Counted from the first letter of the stretch, positions 46,804 through 58,311 are shown. The stretch is 64,000 nt of DNA from an uncultured Collinsella sp. (GCA_958413765.1 CATYVH010000007.1:8033-72032); one strand, 5' to 3'. The notes: generated by a model not told the origin, from the sequence alone. Made by a program: numbers and translations.

Positions 46804-46838
46804 AAGGGCCTCGGTCGAATTCTCGCCCGGGGCCCTTT
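46804..46838 (+). terminator. Terminator after rubredoxin
   Basis: AAGGGCCTCGG pairs with CCCGGGGCCCTT (one bulged base), then TTTT. Confidence 0.82.
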
Positions 46839-46904
46839 TCCTCCGCCCCCAAGGGATCGCGGTTGCTGTTGGCCGATCCTGTCTGTTGTGAGTCCGGCCG
46901 ACCT

Positions 46905-47043
46905 TTTGTCTCAATCTGTAACATCTAACGGTGGAAATTTGGCCCACTTGTTACAGATTGAGACAAACGGAGCTGACCCTCGGAATGATCTCGATCTGTA
47001 ACATCTAGACATCAAAAGCGGGTCTAGACGTTACAGATCGAGA
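46905..47043. repeat. Palindromic array, cluster 1 (two units)
   Basis: Unit A: 19-bp perfect arms TTTGTCTCAATCTGTAACA (46905-46923) and complement (46949-46967). Unit B: TCTCGATCTGTAAC (46989-47002) and complement (47030-47043), with an inner TCTAGAC/GTCTAGA stem. The units start 80 bases apart. Confidence 0.95.
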
Positions 47044-47066
47044 CGTTTGCCTAGGTAGGTGCCCCA

Positions 47067-48323
47067 TTACATCCCTGTCAACAACACGACATCGAGAATC
47101 GTCACGATGGCACCAATCCCTACGAGCAGCGCGTTGAGCGGGCGCGAATTGGCGTATTTGCCCATGACGCGGGGTGAACTGGTGAGCCGTATGAGCACAA
47201 AGACCGTAATCGGCAGCTGAAGCGACAGCAGTGCCTGACTCCAAATGAGACCCTCAAAAGGATTCGGGACGACCAAGCACGCCGCCACTGCGCCGACGAA
47301 ACAGGCCGCCACCCCGATCGAGGAATGTCGGTCGTGGATATCGTATTCCTCGTCGAACATGCCCGCGGTGATGGTGCCCGCCGCCATGCCCGCCGTCACG
47401 CTACTCGAGAGGCCCGCAAACAGCAGCGCCACGGCAAAGATGGTCGAGCTTGCCGGGCCCAGAATGGGGGAGAGCGTGGCCGCTGCGACGGCGAGGTCGT
47501 CTACGACCATGCCGTGCGCAAAGAAGGTCGTTGCGGCCAGGATGACCATGGCCGAGTTGATTGCCCAGCCCACGCCCATCGAAAAGAGCGTGTCGAAGAG
47601 CTCGTAGTGCAGACGCTCTTCGATAACCTGCTCGCCTTGGCCTTCGAAGTGCATGGATTGGATGACCTCGGAGTGCAGAAAAAGGTTGTGGGGCATAACG
47701 ACCGCACCCAGGACACTCACGATAATCGCGGCAGAGCCAGTGGGCATACTGGGCGTGATCCAGCTTGCGGCGGCTTGCGGCCAGTCGACCTTGACTAGTG
47801 CAAGCTCGGCCAAAAACGAGAGTCCTACCACGCCTACGAAGGCGATGATCCAGCGTTCGGCATGCTTGTAGGAGTTCGTCATGAGCATCGCCATCGATAC
47901 TGCCGCCACGATGACGCAGCCCGCGCGCACGGGCAGCCCAAAGAGCATTTGAAGGGCAATCGCGCCGCCCAGGACTTCGGCCATGGCGGTGGCGATGGTC
48001 GCGAGATAGGCGCTGGCGAGCACCGTACGCCCGACGAAGCGGGGGAGGTAACGTGTCGTGGCCTCGGCAAGGCAGGCGCCCGTGGCGATACCCAGGTGCG
48101 CCGCGTTGTGCTGCAGCACGATGAGCATAATCGTGGACAGCGTGACGATCCACAGCAGCGCGTAGCCAAACTGCGAGCCCGCGGCCATATTGGAGGCCCA
48201 GTTGCCCGGGTCGATAAAGCCGACGGTCACGAGCAGCCCGGGGCCGATATGCCGCGCAATGTCTAGGCCTCCGTGACCACCGGTGCGTCGGGAGCCAAAG
48301 TGTTGTTTGAGATGGTTGAGCAT
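47067..48323 (-). CDS. mntH: Nramp-family manganese/iron transporter
   Basis: 418 residues, eleven membrane segments. The metal-site motifs DPGN (VGFIDPGNWASNMAAG, segment 1) and MPHN (VVMPHNLFLHSEV, segment 6) are intact, so proton-coupled uptake of Mn(II), Fe(II) or similar ions is expected. AGGAG 8 bases before ATG 48323 decides the start over an upstream ATG 36 bases earlier. Downstream it converges on the rubredoxin gene across the palindromic array; upstream is gpmA on the same strand, 75 bases away. No MntR box was recognised. Confidence 0.94.
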   Translation of the reverse strand: MLNHLKQHFGSRRTGGHGGLDIARHIGPGLLVTVGFIDPGNWASNMAAGSQFGYALLWIVTLSTIMLIVLQHNAAHLGIATGACLAEATTRYLPRFVGRTVLASAYLATIATAMAEVLGGAIALQMLFGLPVRAGCVIVAAVSMAMLMTNSYKHAERWIIAFVGVVGLSFLAELALVKVDWPQAAASWITPSMPTGSAAIIVSVLGAVVMPHNLFLHSEVIQSMHFEGQGEQVIEERLHYELFDTLFSMGVGWAINSAMVILAATTFFAHGMVVDDLAVAAATLSPILGPASSTIFAVALLFAGLSSSVTAGMAAGTITAGMFDEEYDIHDRHSSIGVAACFVGAVAACLVVPNPFEGLIWSQALLSLQLPITVFVLIRLTSSPRVMGKYANSRPLNALLVGIGAIVTILDVVLLTGM

Positions 48324-48398
48324 GGTGCGCTCCTGTGTATGGGCGGCGTGACGTCGCATCTGGGTCGTGCGGCGCCACGCGTCGGATTTGGGTTGGGG

Positions 48399-49172
48399 CT
48401 ACTTGTGCGCTTTGCCCTGATTGGCCACGGCGTCGATCTTGGCGGCGATGGTCGCCGGGTCACCGATGTAGCGCTTGTCGAGGACATTGAAATCGGTATC
48501 GAAGGTGTAGACGAGCGGCACGCCAGTGGGGATGTTGACCTTGAGGATCTCCTCGGGCGTGAGGTGCTCGAGCTTCATGACGAGTGAGCGCAGGGAGTTG
48601 CCGTGCGCGGCGATGAGTGCGCGCTTGCCGGCGAGCATCTGGGGGCGAATCTCGTCTTCGAAATAGGGCCAGGCGCGGGCGATCGTGTCCTTGAGGCACT
48701 CGGTATAGGGCAGCTGATCGGGCGCGACGTCGCGGTATTGCTCCTGGGTGTGGGGGTCGCGCGCGTCGTCCGGCTCGAGTGCCGGCGGGCAGACATCGAA
48801 GGAGCGGCGCCAGATGAGCACCTGTTCGTCGCCGTGCTCCGCGGCGGCATCGGCCTTGTTGAGACCCTGCAACGCACCGTAGTGGCGCTCGTTGAGCTTC
48901 CAGGATTTGATGACGGGCAGCCACTCGCGATCCATTTGGCCGAGCACGATGTTGAGGGTGTGGATCGCGCGCTTGAGGCGCGAAGTGTAGCAGACGTCAA
49001 AGTCGAAACCGGCTTCTTTGAGGGCGCGGCCGCCTGCCGCCGCCTCTTCGCGGCCCGTGTCGGTGAGCTCGACATCGGTCCAGCCTGTGAACAGGTTGAG
49101 CTTGTTCCACTCGGACTCTCCGTGACGGATAAGGACGAGTTGCATCGTCTGCTGGTCTGCTTGGTGCGCCAT
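48399..49172 (-). CDS. gpmA: 2,3-bisphosphoglycerate-dependent phosphoglycerate mutase
   Basis: 257 residues. It interconverts 3- and 2-phosphoglycerate in glycolysis. The phosphohistidine motif LVLIRHGESEWN is near residue 16, followed by FTGWTDVELTDTG, WKLNERHYGALQGLNK (with the catalytic Glu) and IAAHGNSLRSLV with the second His. Length fits the dPGM type. AAGGAGG 6 bases before the ATG. The start faces gltB across a 538-base gap filled partly by a palindromic array. Confidence 0.96.
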   Translation of the reverse strand: MAHQADQQTMQLVLIRHGESEWNKLNLFTGWTDVELTDTGREEAAAGGRALKEAGFDFDVCYTSRLKRAIHTLNIVLGQMDREWLPVIKSWKLNERHYGALQGLNKADAAAEHGDEQVLIWRRSFDVCPPALEPDDARDPHTQEQYRDVAPDQLPYTECLKDTIARAWPYFEDEIRPQMLAGKRALIAAHGNSLRSLVMKLEHLTPEEILKVNIPTGVPLVYTFDTDFNVLDKRYIGDPATIAAKIDAVANQGKAHK

Positions 49173-49710
49173 AGGGGCCTCCTTGATCTGGCACGGTGTG
49201 CGTGCCGTTTGCTTGACGCCGCAAAGGATACCCGTTTTAAGCTTAGAAGTTAACCAAGACTAACAAAATTGTTCTATTTGAATGGGATGGTGAAGGGGGC
49301 TGCCGAAATGTCTCGATCTGTAACAACTAGGGATGGAAATTGGGCCTAGGTGTTACAGATCGAGACAGGAAGAAATGGTCCTATGGAAAATCTCGATCTG
49401 TAACAGTTAGCTGCAAAAACCGGCCCTTCATGTTACAGATTGAGACATTCGGAGCCGTCTCTCGAAAACATCTCAATCTGTAACAGTTAGTCGTCGAAAT
49501 TGGGTCTTACTGTTACAGATTGAGATGTTTGAAGAGGTGAGTTTGCAGGCCGAACTTGGGGCCTATGTTTTCGCCCTTGAGGTCGGCGGTGCCCACTCGT
49601 AAGGTGTGCGTTACGCGATTGTTTCGAAACGGGCGGGAAACACAACGGGCCGGCGATGCTCCTACTATGCCTATTCAACTGACTGTCTAAATATCTAGGG
49701 GAGGATCGCG
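49173..49710. other. 538-base divergent spacer between gpmA and gltB
   Basis: No gene. The left ~130 bases are AT-rich and should hold the gpmA promoter; 49309-49530 is the three-unit palindromic array; the right ~150 bases lead to gltB with AT-rich CTGTCTAAATATCTAGGGG just before its ribosome binding site. Confidence 0.65.
49309..49530. repeat. Palindromic array, cluster 2 (three units)
   Basis: Units at 49309-49367 (17-bp perfect arms), 49391-49445 (15-bp, one mismatch) and 49466-49530 (20-bp perfect arms). TCTC(A/G)ATCTGTAAC begins at 49311, 49391 and 49471, exactly 80 bases apart. Confidence 0.96.
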
Positions 49711-52700
49711 ATGCAGGCAGATTCCGCTCAGCAGCAGGGCCTTTATCGCCCCGAATTCGACCACGATGCATGTGGCATCGGCGCGCTTGCCGATATCAAC
49801 GGTGAGCGCCATCACCAGATTCTGGACGACGCGCTGTCCATTCTGGTCAACTTGGAGCACCGCGGCGGTACGGGACTCGAGAAGAACACCGGCGACGGCG
49901 CCGGCATCCTGTTCCAGGTTCCGCATCACTTTTTCCGTAAAGAGGCCCAAAAGTGCGGCCAGATTCTGCCGGCAGAGGGCGACTATGGCGTGGCCATGCT
50001 GTTCTTCCCGCAGGACGACAAGGGCGTAGAGGATGCCCGTCGCGTGGTTGAGGAGGGCTGCGCCGAGGCCGGCGTGCCGCTGCTCTTTTGGCGCGAGGTG
50101 CCGGTCGATCCGCATGACCTGGGCGAGACAGCCCGCGCCTGCATGCCTACCATCCTGCAGGCCTTTCTGGGGCGCCCCGACGACACGCCGGCGGGCGATG
50201 CCTTCGAGCGCCGTCTGTATGTGTGCCGCCGCACCATCGAGAAGAAGGCCGACGCCGAGTTTGCCCTGCGCGACAAGATCTTCTATGTGTGCTCCATGAG
50301 CTCGCGCACCATCGTGTACAAGGGTATGCTGGTTGCCACGCAGATGCGCCGTTTCTTCATCGACCTCAACGACGCCGCCGTCAAGACGGCCGTGGCGCTC
50401 GTGCACTCGCGCTACTCCACCAACACCACGCCCAGTTGGGAGCGTGCGCACCCTAACCGCTTTATCATCCACAACGGCGAGATCAACACCCTCAAGGGCA
50501 ACGTCAACTGGATTCGCGCCCGCGAACCCAACCTGTACAGCCCCGTGTTGCAGCACGATCTTGAGCGTGTGATGCCCATCATCAACCGCGAGGGTTCCGA
50601 CTCCGCGATTCTGGACAACGTGCTCGAGTTTTTGGTCATGAACGGCCGTCCGCTCACGCGTGCCGCATCCATGCTGCTACCCGAGCCGTGGGACCACAAC
50701 GACAATCTGAGCGAGGAACGCCGCGCCTACGACGCCTACCAGTCCATGCTCATGGAGCCTTGGGACGGCCCGGCGGCCATCGCCTTTACCGACGGTCGCA
50801 CACTGGGCGCCGCCCTCGACCGCAACGGCTTGCGCCCCGCCCGCTACTACGTGACGCGCGATGGCCGCTTTATGCTGGCAAGCGAAGTGGGCACCATCGA
50901 GGTACGCCCCGAGAACATCCTGACGAGCGGCTGTCTGGGGCCGGGCCAGATGCTCGAGGTCGATTTTGCCCGCGGGCGCGTCATCTACAACGACGAGCTG
51001 CGCGCCCGTTACGCCAAGGAAAAGCCCTACCGTGATTGGATTGCCGAGGAGACGCTGACTGTCGACGTGCTCGATAGGCCTGCCGCGGCAACGCCCGCCG
51101 AGGACGCCGAGGTACCCGCCGCCGTGCGCATGGCTAAGCTCGGGTATCACTGGGATGACGTCGATGAGGTCGTGCGTCCCATGGCCCAGCAGGGCAAGGC
51201 CCCGCTCGCCTCGATGGGCATCGACGCGCCGCTGGCTTGTCTGTCCAAAAAGACGCGTTCGTTCTTCGACTATTTCTATCAGCTGTTCGCTCAGGTCACG
51301 AACCCGCCCATCGATGCCCTTCGCGAGCACATGGTGACTTCGACCACGCTCTACCTGGGCAACCACGGCAACCTGCTCGAGGATTCCCGTACGGCCTGCC
51401 AGCTGGTTCGCCTGGAGCGTCCGCTGCTGAGCGAGGAGGAGTTCGACCGCATTTGCGCCATCGACCGCGTGGGCTTTAAGACTCGCCGTTTCCGTGCCGT
51501 CTACCGTCGTGACGCCGGCGAGGGCGCGCTGCAGGCTGCGCTCAAGCAGCTTGCAGAGGACGTTGAGGCTGCGGTCCGCGACGGCGTGAACATCGTGGTG
51601 TTGAGCGATCGTGCCGCTGCGGGCGAGGTGCCCGTGCCGTCGCTGCTTGCCGTGGGCTGTGTGCACAACCACCTGATTCGCGCTGGCGTGCGTACCTTTG
51701 CCGACATCGTGGTGGAGTGCGGCGATGCCGTGTCCCCGAACGACTTTGCGGCGCTGGTGGGCTACTCCGCAAGCGGCATCTATCCGTACAATGCGCATGC
51801 GTGCATCCGCGACTTGGCAGCACGCGGCGACCTGGACGTGACGGCCGAGCAGGGCATCGACAACTACAACAAGGCCGCGACGGCGGGTATCGTCTCCATC
51901 ATGTCCAAGATGGGTATCTCCACGGTGCAGAGCTATCACTCCGCGCAGATTTTCGAGGCCGTCGGCTTTACTCCGGAGTTCGTCAACGCGTACTTCGCCG
52001 GCACGGTGAGCCGTGTGGGCGGTATGGGTGTCGAGGACGTTGAGCGCGAGCAAAACGAGCGCTATGACGCTGCGCTCGCCATCCTTAAAAGCCCGGCTCC
52101 CGATCAGCTGCCCACGCTGGGCCTGACCAAGTGGCGCCCGCTCGGCGGCGAGGAACACCTCATCGACCCCCAGGTCGTCTACCTGCTGCAGACCGCCTGC
52201 CGTGAGGACAGCTACGACACCTTTAAGGAGTACAGCGCCCGCCTGCACCGCACCGGCCGTGCCGTGCGTCTGCGCGACTTGCTCGACTTTGATGCCAGCG
52301 GCCGCACGCCGGTTTCGCTCGACGAGGTCGAGCCCGCGCTCAACATCGTCCGCCGCTTTAACACCGGCGCCATGTCGTACGGCTCCATCAGCAAGGAAGC
52401 ACACGAGTGCATGGCCATCGCCATGAACCGCCTGCACGGCCGTTCCAACTCCGGCGAGGGCGGTGAGGATCCGCGTCGCGAGACCCCGCTGGCTAACGGT
52501 GATTCCAAGAACTCCGCGATCAAGCAGGTGGCAAGTGCGCGCTTTGGCGTGACGAGCCGCTACCTGTGCAGCGCCTTCGAGATTCAGATCAAGATGGCCC
52601 AGGGCGCCAAGCCCGGCGAGGGTGGCCACCTGCCCGGCAAGAAGGTCTACCCCTGGATTGCCGAGGTCCGTCAGTCCACGCCCGGCATCGGCCTGATCTC

Positions 52701-54408
52701 GCCTCCGCCGCATCACGACATCTACTCCATCGAAGACCTGGCCGAGCTCATCTTTGACCTTAAGAACGCCAACCCCGGCGCACGCGTGTCGGTCAAGCTG
52801 GTCAGCGAGGCGGGCGTCGGCACCATCGCCACCGGTGTGGCCAAGGGCGCTGCCGACAAGATCTTGATCAGCGGCCACAATGGCGGCTCGGGTGCCGCTG
52901 CTCGCGATTCGATCTGGCACGCCGGTCTGCCGCTGGAGCTTGGTCTTGCCGAGGCTCAACAGACGCTGCTGCAAAACGGCCTGCGCTCGCGCGTGGTGCT
53001 CGAGGCCGACGGCAAGCTCATGGACGGTACCGATGTCGCCGTTGCCTGCCTGCTGGGCGCCGAGGAGTTTGGCTTTGCGACCATGCCGCTCATCTCGATG
53101 GGCTGCCTCATGCAGCGCGACTGCCAGCAGGATACCTGCCCCGCCGGCATCGCCACGCAAAACTGCCGCCTGCGTCGCGGCTTCCGCGGCAAGCCCGAGC
53201 ACGTCGAGCACTTTATGCTCTTTGTTGCCGAGCAACTGCGCGAGGTCATGGCGAGCCTGGGCTTCCGCACCGTCGACGAGATGGTCGGCCATCCCGAGTG
53301 CTTGCGCCAGATCGAGATCCCGGGCAACCGCAAGGCTAACCTGCTGGATCTGTCGCCCGTGCTGGCGAGCGCGACCTGCGAGTTCGGTGCCCATATCCCG
53401 GGTGCCGACGGTCGTCACTTCCTGCCCCAGATGGCCGCGGACAGCGAGCTCGACAAGACGCTCGACTCCACGCTGTTTGTGCCTTACACGGCCGACGCTC
53501 GCGCGCACCTGCGCCCGATTCGCTTCCGCGCCGATATCGCCAACGTCAACCGCTGCGTGGGCACCATCTTGGGCAACGCGGTGACCAAGGCGCATCCCGA
53601 GGGTCTGCCCGCTGGCTCCATCACCATCGATTGCGATGGATCGGCCGGTCAGAGCTTTGGCGCCTTCCTGCCGCGCGGCATTACGCTCAACGTGTGCGGC
53701 GACGCCAACGACTACTTTGGCAAGGGCCTTTCGGGCGGCGAGGTGTCGGTGCGCCCCAACCCGCATGCGACCTATAGGTTCGACGAAAACATCATCGTGG
53801 GCAACGTTGCGTTCTTTGGCGCCACGAGCGGCCGTGGCTTCATCAACGGCCTGGCCGGCCAGCGCTTTGGCGTACGCAACTCCGGTGCCACCGTGGTGGT
53901 CGAGGGTTGCGGCAACCACGGTTGCGAGTACATGACGGGTGGCCTGGCGCTCATCCTGGGCGAGGTCGGGCAGAACTTCGCTGCCGGCATGACGGGTGGC
54001 GTGGCTTATGTCTTTGACCAGTACGGCACGCTCGATGCCCGCGTGAACCACGAGAGCGTTGAGCTCAAGGCCCCGACTGCCGGCGAGCTGGCGCAGATTC
54101 GCGAGCTCATCCAGGAGCACGTGGACGCGACGCAGAGCCCGCGCGGCATCAAGCTGCTCTACAGCTTTGAGACGATGAGCAAGCACTTTGTGAAGGTCAT
54201 TCCGACCGAGTACGAGCGTGTGCTGGCGATTGTCGCTGCGAGCGAGGCTGCCGGCAAGACACATGCGCAGGCAGAGGAACTGGCGTTTGACATTGTGACC
54301 GGTCGCGCGAGCGCCGCGGATGTCGCTCGCTTCGATATTGCGGGCGGTGCTGCGGGTGCTGCGTCCGCGGCCGCCAGCTCTGTTGCTTCGACCAAGAAGG
54401 AGGCGTAA
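49711..54408 (+). CDS. gltB: Glutamate synthase, large (alpha) subunit
   Basis: 1565 residues. Glutamine amidotransferase domain (about 22-430) whose conserved Cys lies in HDACGIGALAD; in most GltB proteins this Cys becomes the N-terminus after propeptide removal, here after ~21 residues. Central domain follows, then the FMN domain with the 3Fe-4S cysteines C1132, C1138 and C1143 (GCLMQRDCQQDTCPAG), and a C-terminal GXGXG beta-helix (about 1230-1500). It makes two glutamates from glutamine and 2-oxoglutarate. The last ~40 residues are Ala-rich. AGGGGAGG precedes the ATG; gltD follows after 5 bases. Confidence 0.97.
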   Translation: MQADSAQQQGLYRPEFDHDACGIGALADINGERHHQILDDALSILVNLEHRGGTGLEKNTGDGAGILFQVPHHFFRKEAQKCGQILPAEGDYGVAMLFFPQDDKGVEDARRVVEEGCAEAGVPLLFWREVPVDPHDLGETARACMPTILQAFLGRPDDTPAGDAFERRLYVCRRTIEKKADAEFALRDKIFYVCSMSSRTIVYKGMLVATQMRRFFIDLNDAAVKTAVALVHSRYSTNTTPSWERAHPNRFIIHNGEINTLKGNVNWIRAREPNLYSPVLQHDLERVMPIINREGSDSAILDNVLEFLVMNGRPLTRAASMLLPEPWDHNDNLSEERRAYDAYQSMLMEPWDGPAAIAFTDGRTLGAALDRNGLRPARYYVTRDGRFMLASEVGTIEVRPENILTSGCLGPGQMLEVDFARGRVIYNDELRARYAKEKPYRDWIAEETLTVDVLDRPAAATPAEDAEVPAAVRMAKLGYHWDDVDEVVRPMAQQGKAPLASMGIDAPLACLSKKTRSFFDYFYQLFAQVTNPPIDALREHMVTSTTLYLGNHGNLLEDSRTACQLVRLERPLLSEEEFDRICAIDRVGFKTRRFRAVYRRDAGEGALQAALKQLAEDVEAAVRDGVNIVVLSDRAAAGEVPVPSLLAVGCVHNHLIRAGVRTFADIVVECGDAVSPNDFAALVGYSASGIYPYNAHACIRDLAARGDLDVTAEQGIDNYNKAATAGIVSIMSKMGISTVQSYHSAQIFEAVGFTPEFVNAYFAGTVSRVGGMGVEDVEREQNERYDAALAILKSPAPDQLPTLGLTKWRPLGGEEHLIDPQVVYLLQTACREDSYDTFKEYSARLHRTGRAVRLRDLLDFDASGRTPVSLDEVEPALNIVRRFNTGAMSYGSISKEAHECMAIAMNRLHGRSNSGEGGEDPRRETPLANGDSKNSAIKQVASARFGVTSRYLCSAFEIQIKMAQGAKPGEGGHLPGKKVYPWIAEVRQSTPGIGLISPPPHHDIYSIEDLAELIFDLKNANPGARVSVKLVSEAGVGTIATGVAKGAADKILISGHNGGSGAAARDSIWHAGLPLELGLAEAQQTLLQNGLRSRVVLEADGKLMDGTDVAVACLLGAEEFGFATMPLISMGCLMQRDCQQDTCPAGIATQNCRLRRGFRGKPEHVEHFMLFVAEQLREVMASLGFRTVDEMVGHPECLRQIEIPGNRKANLLDLSPVLASATCEFGAHIPGADGRHFLPQMAADSELDKTLDSTLFVPYTADARAHLRPIRFRADIANVNRCVGTILGNAVTKAHPEGLPAGSITIDCDGSAGQSFGAFLPRGITLNVCGDANDYFGKGLSGGEVSVRPNPHATYRFDENIIVGNVAFFGATSGRGFINGLAGQRFGVRNSGATVVVEGCGNHGCEYMTGGLALILGEVGQNFAAGMTGGVAYVFDQYGTLDARVNHESVELKAPTAGELAQIRELIQEHVDATQSPRGIKLLYSFETMSKHFVKVIPTEYERVLAIVAASEAAGKTHAQAEELAFDIVTGRASAADVARFDIAGGAAGAASAAASSVASTKKEA

Positions 54409-54413
54409 GTGCC

Positions 54414-55895
<1,482 letters not shown>

Positions 55896-56247
55896 AGTAG
55901 TCATTTAAGAACGTCCCCAATGACTAGCCTTTTTTGTCTAGTCGTTGGGGACACTCTTTGCGAGCAATTTGCTCGTTTGTCGACGTGCGGGTGTTCATTT
56001 GTCGACTTCTTGGGCTGTGGTCACCTGTTGTTTCTGTGGTGGCTGCGGGCATCTGGCTCAAAAGGGCGGGTTGGCCGTCGATGTTTACCTGCGGTTTTGT
56101 TGCGGCGCGCATTTTCGGTCAAGCTTTTCGTCAAGTGTTTGGTCAGCATCTGGTTTGCAGCCGGAGGCCTATTTTGCCCGCGCTGGTCGTGGCTGCCCAC
56201 TCTCCTCGTAAGCTCAAATTGAGGTCCATCAGTTTGAGGAGGATGCC
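55896..56247. other. 352-base gap after gltD
   Basis: Contains the CTAGTC/GGGGAC palindrome at 55905-55961. Beyond it are two TTTGTCGAC phrases and open frames that start inside the repeat and look non-coding. No terminator other than the palindrome (stem plus TTTTTTG in its loop) was found. Confidence 0.55.
55905..55961. repeat. CTAGTC/GGGGAC palindrome
   Basis: GTCCCCAATGACTAG (55913-55927) pairs with CTAGTCGTTGGGGAC (55938-55952), one mismatch, flanked by TTTAAGAAC and ACTCTTT. Same family as 12654 and 13739. Confidence 0.85.
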
Positions 56248-56955
56248 ATGACTGACCACGCTTTTGACCGAGCAGAGCTGGCTGAAGCCGTCGGCAACGA
56301 TATTGCCGACATGGCTCACTTTTGGATGCTGCGGAAGTTTCAATTCCTGGAGCCGGCGCGCGAACAGTTCGAGGTCATTGTCGACCCGTGGCTCAGCTAT
56401 TGCGAGGGGCCTTCTCAAAACGAAATCATGGCCTACAACATGGCGTTTACCGATTGGCTGCTCTTCGAGCGCCCCTATCGCCATGGCAAAACGCTGCTCG
56501 AGCTATATGTTGACGAGCCGCCGGCATCGCTTTCGCCTGCCTCGCTCAAGCGGCTCGAGCAGGTACGCGACACGCAGTATTTCTCGCGCTTTGGCATTTT
56601 GGACAAGAATCCTGCGTCCGGCATGGTCGTGCTGAAGGACACGCGCACCGATCATCGCTTTGATGTCTACGACCCGCATATCGTGCGGAAGGAGCATTGG
56701 AACGACGGCGCGATTGCGGTGCGCCTCGCCTGCGTCGACGATGTCTGGCTTACGGCGGGACAGCTCTACCTGTATGACATCGCGCGCCTGAACGACACGG
56801 CGGTCGACGGGCCGGGTGCGGTGCATCCCGAGGACCTGCAGGACGGCTTTGACACCTCGTGCATCAGCTTCTTCTTGCGTCTGGTCCGCGACATCATGGG
56901 CGCCCAGGGGCGTTACGTAAAGTCGCTCAATATTTACGAGCAAGAATGGGAGTAG
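56248..56955 (+). CDS. Uncharacterised soluble protein
   Basis: 235 residues with no signal peptide or membrane segment. Visible pieces: an acidic helical start, NEIMAYNMAFTDWLLFERPYRHGKTLLELYV (about 55-90), LSPASLKRLEQVRDTQYFSRFGI and a DPHIVRKEHWNDGAIAVRLACVDD strand-rich part. The DWLLFE...GKTLLEL stretch recalls uncharacterised proteins that carry an SEC-C zinc motif elsewhere, but that motif is missing here. GAGGAGG precedes the ATG. No operon partner. I do not assign a function. Confidence 0.75.
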   Translation: MTDHAFDRAELAEAVGNDIADMAHFWMLRKFQFLEPAREQFEVIVDPWLSYCEGPSQNEIMAYNMAFTDWLLFERPYRHGKTLLELYVDEPPASLSPASLKRLEQVRDTQYFSRFGILDKNPASGMVVLKDTRTDHRFDVYDPHIVRKEHWNDGAIAVRLACVDDVWLTAGQLYLYDIARLNDTAVDGPGAVHPEDLQDGFDTSCISFFLRLVRDIMGAQGRYVKSLNIYEQEWE

Positions 56956-56994
56956 GGGATGGGCGGTTGTCGCCTGCCTCGCCTTCTGCCTTTA

Positions 56995-57214
56995 TGTGTC
57001 GATCTGTAACGTTTGGGGACAAAAAACCGGTCTACCTGTTACGGATCGAGACGAATGCTTGGGGCGCCGCTGGTTTGTCTCAATCTGTAACGTTTAGGGG
57101 TCTGGAGAACGTCTTACTGTTACAGATCGAGACGTTTGGCACCTGGCTGGGGGGAATGTCTCAATCTGTAACATCTACAGTCCAAAAATCGGTCTTCTTG
57201 TTACAGATCAAGAC
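56995..57214. repeat. Palindromic array, cluster 3 (three units), upstream of the nuclease gene
   Basis: Core arms start at 56997, 57078 and 57159, 81 bases apart; complementary arms lie at 57038-57052, 57119-57133 and 57199-57214. The first unit has one changed base in each arm. The third ends 20 bases before the likely start of the next gene. Confidence 0.95.
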
Positions 57215-57234
57215 GTTTGTCGGTGGAGGCAACG

Positions 57235-58311
57235 GTGACGATGGTCCATTTGTCCGATGTGGTGGTGATGGAAGTGTCTAATACCGTTTTCAAGCACAAG
57301 CATACGACTCGCAACACGTTGGCGCGGAATAGGATGCTCGCGCGACTCACGGAGGCGACCGAGCAAGGTGCGCTGCTCACAACGCATGACAATGCCGAGC
57401 TCATGTGGCTGCGGCGTCATGTTGGAACCGACGATATCGCGGAACCCGAGCCGTATTTGTTCTGCTTTCAACATGATTGGGGTGTACTGACGCCGGCGGA
57501 GCGAACGCTGCGTACCATCAAAGGGCTTGCAGAGTTTCATCCCGATTGGGCGTTTTGGGGCTATGACGCGGCGCTTTTGTGGGGTCTGGAGGTGCCGAAT
57601 GATCTGCTTGGGTCGCGTTTTCTTGTTAAGACGGGTTGTTCGGTGACGTTGAGCGGCGGGTGCAGGTTGTTGCGTCCGCAGATGGCGGGCGCACTCGAGC
57701 ATGTTGATGGCGTGCGGGTGACGTCGTTTTGGCGCACGGTGGAGGATTGCCTACTGCGTGCGCCGTTCTCCTACGGGTTGGCGATTGCCGATTCTGCACT
57801 GCGGGCGAAAGGCGTATCACGTGGGGATTTGTGCGAGCGCCTCCGCGCCGATTGCGAGGGCAGGCGAGGGTATCGCAGGGCACAGGTGATTGCGTCGTAT
57901 GCGGACGGGCTGTCTGAAAACGGCGGCGAGTCTCGGTTCCGAGCATTCTTTATTGCGTACGGCTTTCCGGTTCCGGAGCTGCAGGTGGAGTTTCGCGACC
58001 CGCTCGATCCGAGCCAGGTGTTTCGCGTCGACTATTTTTGGCGGCTCGAGGACGGGACGTGTGTCATCGGCGAGCTCGACGGAAAGGGGAAGTACACCTT
58101 GCAGAGCGGCGAGGGTCGGGAGTCGGTTGACCCATTCGTGGCAGAGCGTCAGCGGGAATCTCATCTGACAATGCTCGGGCATAAGGTGCTTCGGTTTACG
58201 TTTAACGAACTCAAAGGCCCGGGGAAGCTAGTCGAGAAAATGAGGCTGGCGGGTATTCCTCGGCAGGTTGAATTGGCTGAGGAGTGGAGATGCCAGTGGT
58301 ATGGGCGCTGA
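57235..58311 (+). CDS. DUF559-like (Vsr-fold) endonuclease-domain protein
   Basis: 358 residues from GTG 57235 (GGAGG 6 bases upstream; ATG 57241 is the alternative). The C-terminal ~110 residues match the DUF559/very-short-patch-repair type PD-(D/E)XK fold: VDYFWRLEDGTCVIGELDGKGKY gives Asp, Glu and Lys, then ERQRESHLTMLGHKVLRFTFNEL. The first ~190 residues are an AbiEi-like all-alpha/winged region (TRNTLARNRMLARLTEAT, RTVEDCLLRAPFSYGLAIADSAL). Actinobacteria carry many such proteins, often with no known role; some are thought to be defence or toxin related. The gene is bordered on both sides by palindromic array units (20 bases before the start, 6 bases after the stop). Confidence 0.78.
   Translation: MTMVHLSDVVVMEVSNTVFKHKHTTRNTLARNRMLARLTEATEQGALLTTHDNAELMWLRRHVGTDDIAEPEPYLFCFQHDWGVLTPAERTLRTIKGLAEFHPDWAFWGYDAALLWGLEVPNDLLGSRFLVKTGCSVTLSGGCRLLRPQMAGALEHVDGVRVTSFWRTVEDCLLRAPFSYGLAIADSALRAKGVSRGDLCERLRADCEGRRGYRRAQVIASYADGLSENGGESRFRAFFIAYGFPVPELQVEFRDPLDPSQVFRVDYFWRLEDGTCVIGELDGKGKYTLQSGEGRESVDPFVAERQRESHLTMLGHKVLRFTFNELKGPGKLVEKMRLAGIPRQVELAEEWRCQWYGR

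Larger units (their letters stand above)
46765..47066. other. 302-base gene-free gap between convergent genes
   Basis: It holds the rubredoxin terminator (46804-46838) and the first palindromic array (46905-47043). There is no gene. Confidence 0.7.

Noticed and set aside
46905..49530. CRISPR array
   Set aside because: The 80-base period and short repeat arms invite the idea, but the repeated unit is a palindrome with alternating orientation, clusters have only two or three units, and no cas gene is present.
55934..56251. 105-codon open frame after gltD
   Set aside because: It starts inside the CTAGTC repeat, has no ribosome binding site and no family features.
57001..57214. Reading array cluster 3 as terminators of the upstream gene
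   Set aside because: The stems are not followed by T runs and the same units occur in divergent and convergent gaps alike.
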